This document shows, in pieces, positions 10,301 through 11,079 of a stretch of DNA of 11,079 nucleotides. Numbering within the stretch: position 1 is the stretch's first letter; the number at the start of each line of letters is the position of its first letter. The notes beneath the pieces are model-generated. The model worked only from the letters and a program-made list of their open reading frames with translations, was not told the DNA's origin and made no database searches. The DNA lies in NCBI GenBank assembly GCA_036244855.1, contig BQKZ01003043.1, forward strand, positions 1 through 11,079. The letters are read 5' to 3'. The translations under genes were made by a program, and so were the position numbers. This DNA is from Temnopleurus reevesii. Lineage: Eukaryota > Echinodermata > Echinoidea > Temnopleuroida > Temnopleuridae.

Positions 10301-10632
10301 TTTAAAAAATTGTTTGACTCACCTCGATGTTTCCGCACTCCAGGGCGAGCGCAAACCTCGTCTTCTCGTCCTTCACGAAGTGCAGCGCCACCTCAGGGTA
10401 CCCCTTCTTCTGCAGGTACGCGATGATCGACTGCCCAACAAGCTTTGCGGTCCGCACCATGTGGAGCACCTCGTCGTACTTTCGGTGGATGAGGGCGAGC
10501 TTGAAGCGGAATTCGGTGGGGTCGATGCTGAGGACGCGGGCGCGGCACTCGCGATCGAGGCAGTAGACGGTCTGACCTTTGACCCGCGTGATGTAGATTG
10601 GGACGTCCAGGGTTCGGATGATGCCGTGGTCA
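1163..10632 (-). CDS. COPA: Coatomer subunit alpha (alpha-COP), C-terminal part, 12 exons, 5'-partial
   Basis: Alpha-COP is a subunit of the COPI coat, which drives Golgi-to-ER and intra-Golgi transport; with beta'- and epsilon-COP it forms the outer cage. The coding exons, in gene order, are complement(10632-10323, 9712-9523, 9110-9015, 8466-8158, 7457-7354, 6825-6685, 5871-5735, 5062-4876, 4563-4453, 3509-3348, 2434-2322, 1304-1163). All introns are GT-AG and all phases agree, giving 666 residues and TAG. Recognition is by close resemblance to the animal alpha-COP sequence throughout, including the blocks [41 protein letters not shown] and the invariant C-terminus ISPLQFR. Residues 1 to about 200 are the end of the WD-associated alpha-solenoid, about 200-350 an acidic linker, and the rest the COPI C-terminal domain that binds epsilon-COP in known structures. 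The WD40 domain, which reads KKxx cargo signals in the family, and the start codon lie outside the window. Exon coordinates are inferred by splicing by eye. Confidence 0.97.
1305..1778 (-). other. COPA: Intron 11, acceptor-side part
   Basis: AT-rich intron sequence. An 89-codon open frame on the + strand (1363-1632) has no recognisable similarity or composition of a gene and is judged chance. Confidence 0.6.
1779..1953. mobile_element. 175-bp Tc1/mariner-like MITE with TA target site
   Basis: Terminal inverted repeats CAGTCAAACCTCGTTATA (left) and CAGTCTAACCTCAATATA (right, read inward) are flanked by TA on both sides (1777-1778 and 1954-1955). Internal CTCGTTATA-type palindromes recur at 1810-1830 and 1928-1940. 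Ends of the form CAGT...ACCTCGTTAT resemble pogo/Tigger-type elements, which is a family-level guess. It has no coding capacity. Confidence 0.8.
2035..2092. repeat. (GAA)n microsatellite, about 19 units
   Basis: An almost perfect GAA/AAG run on the + strand inside intron 11. On the COPA transcript it reads (UUC)n, a pyrimidine tract 230 nt after the exon 11 donor and far from the exon 12 acceptor. Confidence 0.95.
2322..2434 (-). CDS. COPA: COPA window exon 11
   Basis: Residues 583-619 ([20 protein letters not shown] to TYKPIY) plus two bases of an arginine codon (AG|A). It matches the family block ending [15 protein letters not shown]. The acceptor is tttttcacag|ACC and the donor ACAG|gtgagt. 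The 5' part of this exon and the adjoining intron are tandemly duplicated just upstream (2547-2732). Confidence 0.96.
2547..2732 (-). pseudogene. Tandem duplicate of exon 11 5' part plus intron (decayed)
   Basis: This segment aligns with about 2361-2527. The exon-derived part (2547-2618) keeps the acceptor-like cacag and reads THNILQAC then a stop, against TRKILQACE in exon 11. The intron-derived part is also duplicated: both copies hold the block GATAGAATGCAGATATCAAC (2496-2515 and 2701-2720). The copy lies upstream of the functional exon in the gene direction. Confidence 0.85.
2733..2810. mobile_element. Solo end of a TA-flanked CAGTCAAACC element
   Basis: TA then CAGTCAAACCTTTCCATAAAGACCACCC, the same terminal style as the 1779-1953 element, followed by a small hairpin (GTGGTCTTTA / TAAAGACCAC). 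I find no matching right end, so it is probably truncated. Confidence 0.45.
2811..3159 (-). other. COPA: Intron 10 sequence with nothing recognised
   Basis: AT-rich. A 90-codon open frame on the + strand (2794-3066) has no recognisable features and is considered chance. Confidence 0.5.
3160..3215. mobile_element. Possible Tigger/pogo-like element end
   Basis: TA is followed by CAGTGGAAACTCAGCATAGCGAACCACTTGGGACC, the look of pogo/Tigger-type termini. No right-hand partner is seen, so extent and identity are uncertain. Confidence 0.4.
3348..3509 (-). CDS. COPA: COPA window exon 10
   Basis: Residues 529-582, phase 0-0, 162 bp. It reads [20 protein letters not shown] and on to [20 protein letters not shown] and VAQQ, a signature of the alpha-COP C-terminal helical domain. 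The acceptor is ttttttacag|CTT and the donor CAG|gtaata. A decayed in-register copy of its middle part lies in the upstream intron (3936-3998). Confidence 0.96.
3612..3922. mobile_element. Possible TIR element of about 310 bp
   Basis: The left end (3612-3634) and the right end (3899-3922, inverted) share AAAAAA...TTTGGATGCCCT(C/T)C, 23-24 bases with a few differences. A related end (AAAAATTGTTTGGACGCCCT) occurs at 5178-5198. The interior holds a T10G10 run (3674-3693). It is non-coding, and the target duplication is not resolved. Confidence 0.45.
3936..3998 (-). pseudogene. Decayed copy of exon 10 middle part
   Basis: Read on the minus strand without gaps it gives [12 protein letters not shown]...WFKLNN, against [13 protein letters not shown]...WFKLKN in exon 10: 13 of 21 residues identical, with one in-frame TAG. 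The first ten or so codons and the acceptor are missing. It lies about 490 bp upstream of exon 10 in the gene direction. Confidence 0.8.
4073..4424 (-). mobile_element. 3' end of a LINE-type retrotransposon (decayed)
   Basis: On the minus strand an open frame ends [22 protein letters not shown]...stop at 4212. This resembles the tail of reverse-transcriptase ORFs of non-LTR elements, where a W-N-S-L-P block precedes 'IRN..SL..FK..LKT.LF'. About 75 bases of 3'UTR follow, then a perfect 8-bp stem (TAGCGCAG 4132-4139 / CTGCGCTA 4161-4168) and a TTA/TATA-rich tail (4073-4121), a common layout for LINE 3' ends in marine invertebrates. The reverse transcriptase core is absent, so this is a 5'-truncated insertion in COPA intron 9. 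Clade not assigned. Confidence 0.7.
4453..4563 (-). CDS. COPA: COPA window exon 9
   Basis: Residues 492-528, phase 0-0, 111 bp: [20 protein letters not shown], then [17 protein letters not shown]. The first 15 residues are near-invariant in the family; the Lys/Glu-rich helix after them varies. The acceptor is tattccag|GCT and the donor GAG|gtgagt. It was too short to stand out as an open frame and was located by homology. Confidence 0.95.
4564..4875 (-). other. COPA: Intron 8, nothing recognised
   Basis: The shortest intron (312 bp), AT-rich, with no repeat, exon relic or open frame that I trust. Confidence 0.6.
4876..5062 (-). CDS. COPA: COPA window exon 8
   Basis: Residues 429-491. After the split tryptophan come REAGARGG, a variable hinge, and the conserved [20 protein letters not shown] and [19 protein letters not shown]. 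The acceptor is catgtcgcag|GC. The donor GAG|gtttgt is the weakest of the set (T at +3, no A at +4). I chose it because it joins in frame to [10 protein letters not shown] in the next exon, exactly as in the animal family. Confidence 0.94.
5063..5425 (-). other. COPA: Intron 7, acceptor-side part
   Basis: Apart from the short repeat end at 5178-5198 (see the 3612-3922 element), I see nothing identifiable. The + strand open frame 5282-5512 runs through intron and repeat sequence and is not credible. Confidence 0.5.
5426..5682. mobile_element. 257-bp element with 22-bp terminal inverted repeats
   Basis: The left end ATAATCGCATTACCCTCTCT (5426-5447) and the inverted right end (5661-5682) match at 21 of 22 positions. 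The inside is non-coding and contains a 12-G run (5645-5656). I could not define a target-site duplication, so the exact boundary may be off by a few bases. Confidence 0.65.
5735..5871 (-). CDS. COPA: COPA window exon 7
   Basis: Residues 384-428 ([20 protein letters not shown] to GHPHRN) plus two bases of a tryptophan codon (TG|G). It matches the family block LLHDQVGVVNF and the RNW motif. The acceptor is tctcgacag|CTC and the donor TG|gtatgt. A decayed copy of its first half with its acceptor lies about 134 bp upstream in the gene (5947-6005). Confidence 0.96.
5947..6005 (-). pseudogene. Decayed copy of exon 7 first half with acceptor
   Basis: The minus strand reads cgacag|CACCTTCATGGG..., giving [10 protein letters not shown] against [10 protein letters not shown] in exon 7; similarity fades after about 11 codons with indels. 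Upstream intron sequence is shared too (5872-5920 resembles 6006-6055, e.g. the GAGCATATTT/TAGCATATTT block). The offset of 134 bp is close to the exon length, so this is a tandem duplication. No donor is preserved. Confidence 0.8.
6056..6398 (-). other. COPA: Intron 6 middle, nothing recognised
   Basis: AT-rich sequence between the exon 7 relic and the exon 6 relics. No repeat or gene is seen. Confidence 0.5.
6399..6468 (-). pseudogene. Decayed copy A of exon 6 3' half
   Basis: The minus strand reads ATGAGCCAGGAATAGGT..., that is MSQE then a stop, against MSQEQV in exon 6 (CAG changed to TAG). The end TCATTCAGCACTGCACAG|gtgaaag parallels TCATTCAGTACTGCAACGCAG|gtaggtc. A GT donor is retained. 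It is 15 bases shorter than the matching part of exon 6 and lies downstream of it in the gene. Confidence 0.8.
6548..6584 (-). pseudogene. Decayed copy B of exon 6 3' end with donor
   Basis: The minus strand reads GCAGGATCATTCAATGGCAC...CAG|gtaggtc, AGSFNGTTQ against AGSFSTATQ in exon 6. The donor and the next intron bases (gtaggtcaa) are identical to those of the true exon. It is 137 bases from exon 6 and 149 from copy A, so the three look like a tandem array. Confidence 0.75.
6685..6825 (-). CDS. COPA: COPA window exon 6 (start of C-terminal domain)
   Basis: Residues 337-383, phase 0 at both ends, 141 bp. It starts [19 protein letters not shown] and ends [19 protein letters not shown], matching the family block [15 protein letters not shown]. 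The acceptor is gtatgtgtag|GAT and the donor CAG|gtaggt. Because the exon is symmetric (0-0), skipping or duplicating it would keep the frame. Two decayed copies follow in the next intron (6548-6584 and 6399-6468). Confidence 0.95.
6826..7353 (-). other. COPA: Intron 5, nothing recognised
   Basis: 528 bp of AT-rich intron. Short open frames on both strands (6797-7045 minus, 7240-7461 plus) overlap real exon edges or are chance. Confidence 0.6.
7354..7457 (-). CDS. COPA: COPA window exon 5 (acidic linker)
   Basis: Residues 302-336, a very acidic Gly/Asp/Glu-rich linker ([19 protein letters not shown]) ending in the conserved [14 protein letters not shown]. Exon length is 104 bp, from a split glycine (G|GT) to a phase-0 end. 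The acceptor is acctttag|GT and the donor TTG|gtaagt. Its identity rests on the family motif WDVEEDLELPPEL at this place. Two decayed copies of it lie in the upstream intron (7605-7690 and 7747-7850). Confidence 0.94.
7605..7690 (-). pseudogene. Decayed copy of exon 5 (copy 1)
   Basis: The minus strand reads ctctcag|GTGATTAATATG..., then CAGTAGAAGTGTTTGGTGAT, parallel to GCAGTAGAAGGCTTTGGTGA in exon 5. Stops in the original frame (GAT TAA) and indels show decay. It lies about 230 bp upstream of exon 5. Confidence 0.7.
7747..7850 (-). pseudogene. Copy 2 of exon 5, open for 34 codons, acceptor kept
   Basis: The minus strand has acceptor ctctcag at 7851-7857, then 104 bases in the same phase as exon 5, reading [10 protein letters not shown]...[18 protein letters not shown], then TGA (7744-7746). 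The anchors GD, VEG, EG..A, E.LEL match exon 5 ([11 protein letters not shown]...[14 protein letters not shown]), with one codon inserted. The Asp-rich middle is replaced by Leu/Val. The place where the donor should be has no GT in the right phase. It is probably a dead copy, but it could be included as a terminating exon. Confidence 0.65.
8158..8466 (-). CDS. COPA: COPA window exon 4 (solenoid end, start of acidic linker)
   Basis: Residues 199-301. It begins with the split lysine and [16 protein letters not shown], continues through [20 protein letters not shown] and KGFFEG, where the COPI C-terminal region approximately begins, and ends in an Ala/Gly-rich then acidic stretch ([19 protein letters not shown]). 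The last base opens a glycine codon. The acceptor is ccctctag|AA and the donor GATG|gtaaga. The Ala-rich insert ([15 protein letters not shown]) is less conserved than the rest and is likely a flexible linker. Confidence 0.95.
8564..8585. repeat. C13A9 homopolymer run
   Basis: Thirteen C followed by nine A in intron 3. It is a site prone to length variation and sequencing error. Confidence 0.9.
8751..8942. mobile_element. 192-bp TA-flanked MITE with long degenerate TIRs
   Basis: It is bounded by TA (8749-8750 and 8943-8944). The left end CTGTATGAGCTGAAATTTTC and the right end read inward CTGTAAAATCCAATATTTTA continue as loosely matching arms containing TTTTCACAAATTTCGCGA and its counterpart TTTTCACACATTTGCGA. 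Ends of the CTGTAAAA...AAATTTTCGCG type are familiar from marine invertebrate genomes. It is non-coding. Confidence 0.6.
9015..9110 (-). CDS. COPA: COPA window exon 3
   Basis: Residues 167-198 ([12 protein letters not shown] to LKNCGQ) plus one base of the next lysine codon. The alanine is split G|CT across the upstream intron. The acceptor is gattttcag|CT and the donor CAAA|gtgagt. The donor choice is fixed by the family sequence NCGQKSLAYL, which needs the split codon A|AA. Confidence 0.95.
9274..9335 (-). pseudogene. Decayed copy of exon 2 3' part
   Basis: The minus strand reads AGGCCTAAGAATGTTGACAATC..., [11 protein letters not shown] against [11 protein letters not shown] in exon 2. It goes on with an indel, and ends ATGAAGATTG, identical to the last ten bases of exon 2, but the following bases are not GT. 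It lies downstream of exon 2 in the gene. Confidence 0.7.
9523..9712 (-). CDS. COPA: COPA window exon 2
   Basis: Residues 104-166, starting [12 protein letters not shown] and ending LKKMMKI, plus the first base of an alanine codon. It contains [19 protein letters not shown] and [16 protein letters not shown], helical solenoid repeats almost unchanged across animals. The acceptor is catctag|ATT and the donor ATTG|gtaaga. A decayed copy of the 3' half of this exon lies in the next intron (9274-9335). Confidence 0.96.
9765..9895. mobile_element. 131-bp foldback MITE with TA target site
   Basis: The left arm (AGGCCCTGGTCACATAGGAC..., 9765-9813) and the inverted right arm (AGCCCCGGACACATAGGACC..., 9847-9895) pair over most of their length, including ACATAGGACCCCG, GCAACACGA and CCGACTC. 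TA lies on both sides (9763-9764 and 9896-9897). The element is much more GC-rich than the surrounding intron and would fold into one long hairpin. Confidence 0.8.
9898..10322 (-). other. COPA: Intron 1 remainder, nothing recognised
   Basis: AT-rich. The 81-codon + strand frame (9856-10101) starts inside the foldback element and is not a credible gene. Confidence 0.5.
10323..10632 (-). CDS. COPA: COPA window exon 1 (WD-associated solenoid)
   Basis: Residues 1-103 of the visible protein, from [11 protein letters not shown] to [10 protein letters not shown]. The first base (T) completes a codon begun in an exon beyond the window, probably a glycine. The acceptor is ctccctcag and the donor GAG|gtgagt. 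The segment contains the conserved run YDEVLHMVR...[28 protein letters not shown], typical of the alpha-solenoid that follows the propellers in alpha-COP. This exon is far richer in G and C at third positions than the rest of the gene, which creates long open frames in other frames and on the other strand; those are shadows. Confidence 0.96.
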
Positions 10633-10813
10633 CTGAGGGAGATAAAATAGGTTTCAGAAGATCAAACACTGTGCATATTCATGTACTATGCAATGTCTGG
10701 AACTAGTATTCTACTGGATATCTACTTGAATGAGTTGGTAGGAAATCTCCAAAATGCTGATGACACACACATTTATCAATCTGACAGAGTAAACGTTTGG
10801 TAGACACACATAT
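10633..10813 (-). other. COPA: Part of the upstream COPA intron
   Basis: Intron sequence preceding exon 1 of this window, with acceptor ctccctcag directly at its end. It is interrupted by element copy 2. The previous exon is not inside the window. Confidence 0.6.
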
Positions 10814-11079
10814 GGGTATTTCCACGGGGTTGGGTCCATTTTTGTGACATCCAAAAACCCTAAATCTGTGGCTTTTTCAAACCAGGCATATACAGTCCAA
10901 TAATGACATTACCCCAATAACAGTATCTCACCCAGAAGTATTCCTCAAAGACCATAGCATATTGGAATTTAATACCTGACAATTTCTTGCACATGCAAAA
11001 GCAGTGGGATGTCCATGTAACGTAGTGAAATTTTTGTATCCCTGTACCTTCAAATCCAGAAAAGATTTCAAATCCAAAT
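10814..11079. mobile_element. Copy 2 of the 144-554 element, cut by the window end
   Basis: It aligns without gaps to 144-409 with five mismatches in 266 bases (about 98% identity), in the same orientation, 10,670 bases away. It lies upstream of exon 1 here, inside the next COPA intron. The left flank (ACACATAT) differs from that of copy 1, as expected for an independent insertion. Confidence 0.9.

Noticed and set aside
10290..10706. 138-codon + strand frame and a 98-codon minus frame overlapping exon 1
   Set aside because: Both are shadows created by the high GC3 of the COPA exon; the alpha-COP frame fully explains the region.
1..11079. Bacterial-type systems: operon, CRISPR array, phage or defence genes, tRNA or rRNA
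   Set aside because: The window is spliced eukaryotic sequence. No spaced direct repeats of CRISPR type, no rRNA or tRNA cloverleaf, and no prokaryotic gene layout were seen.

Overview
This is a eukaryotic, intron-rich, AT-rich window. It carries one recognisable protein-coding gene, on the minus strand: the 3' part of the gene for coatomer subunit alpha (alpha-COP, COPA). Twelve coding exons can be joined through GT-AG splice sites with consistent phases. They give 2002 coding bases, that is 666 residues plus a TAG stop. By comparison with the roughly 1220-residue animal protein, this is a little over the C-terminal half. The N-terminal WD40 propeller must lie beyond the right edge of the window. 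The protein is strongly animal-like. The small introns (312-1017 bp), the AT-rich intron sequence and the many short terminal-inverted-repeat elements suggest a marine invertebrate. An echinoderm such as a sea urchin is my best guess, but the species cannot be fixed from sequence alone.

Layout, in + coordinates. Positions 1-1162 are the 3' flank and 3'UTR: a 411-bp inverted-repeat element (144-554), unrecognised sequence, and a probable poly(A) signal at 1043-1048. From 1163 to 10632 the COPA exons alternate with introns. The introns hold small DNA-transposon-like elements (1779-1953, 2733-2810, 3160-3215, 3612-3922, 5426-5682, 8751-8942, 9765-9895), a (GAA)n microsatellite (2035-2092), and the 3' end of a LINE-type retrotransposon on the minus strand (4073-4424). 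From 10814 to the window edge there is a second, 98% identical copy of the 144-554 element, in the same orientation. The gene segment is therefore bracketed by two recent copies of one element.

The most unusual feature is inside the introns. At least six COPA exons have decayed partial copies of themselves, in the same orientation, in a neighbouring intron. Some copies keep the splice acceptor or donor and several carry in-frame stops. The relics lie at 2547-2618, 3936-3998, 5947-6005, 6399-6468, 6548-6584, 7605-7690, 7747-7850 and 9274-9335. One of them (7747-7850) keeps a good acceptor and 34 open codons before a stop, so it could act as a poison exon. I see no prokaryotic operon, CRISPR array, RNA gene or other gene system.

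The gene product belongs to the COPI vesicle coat. The exons here encode the end of the WD-associated alpha-solenoid, an acidic linker, and the C-terminal domain that in known structures binds epsilon-COP.
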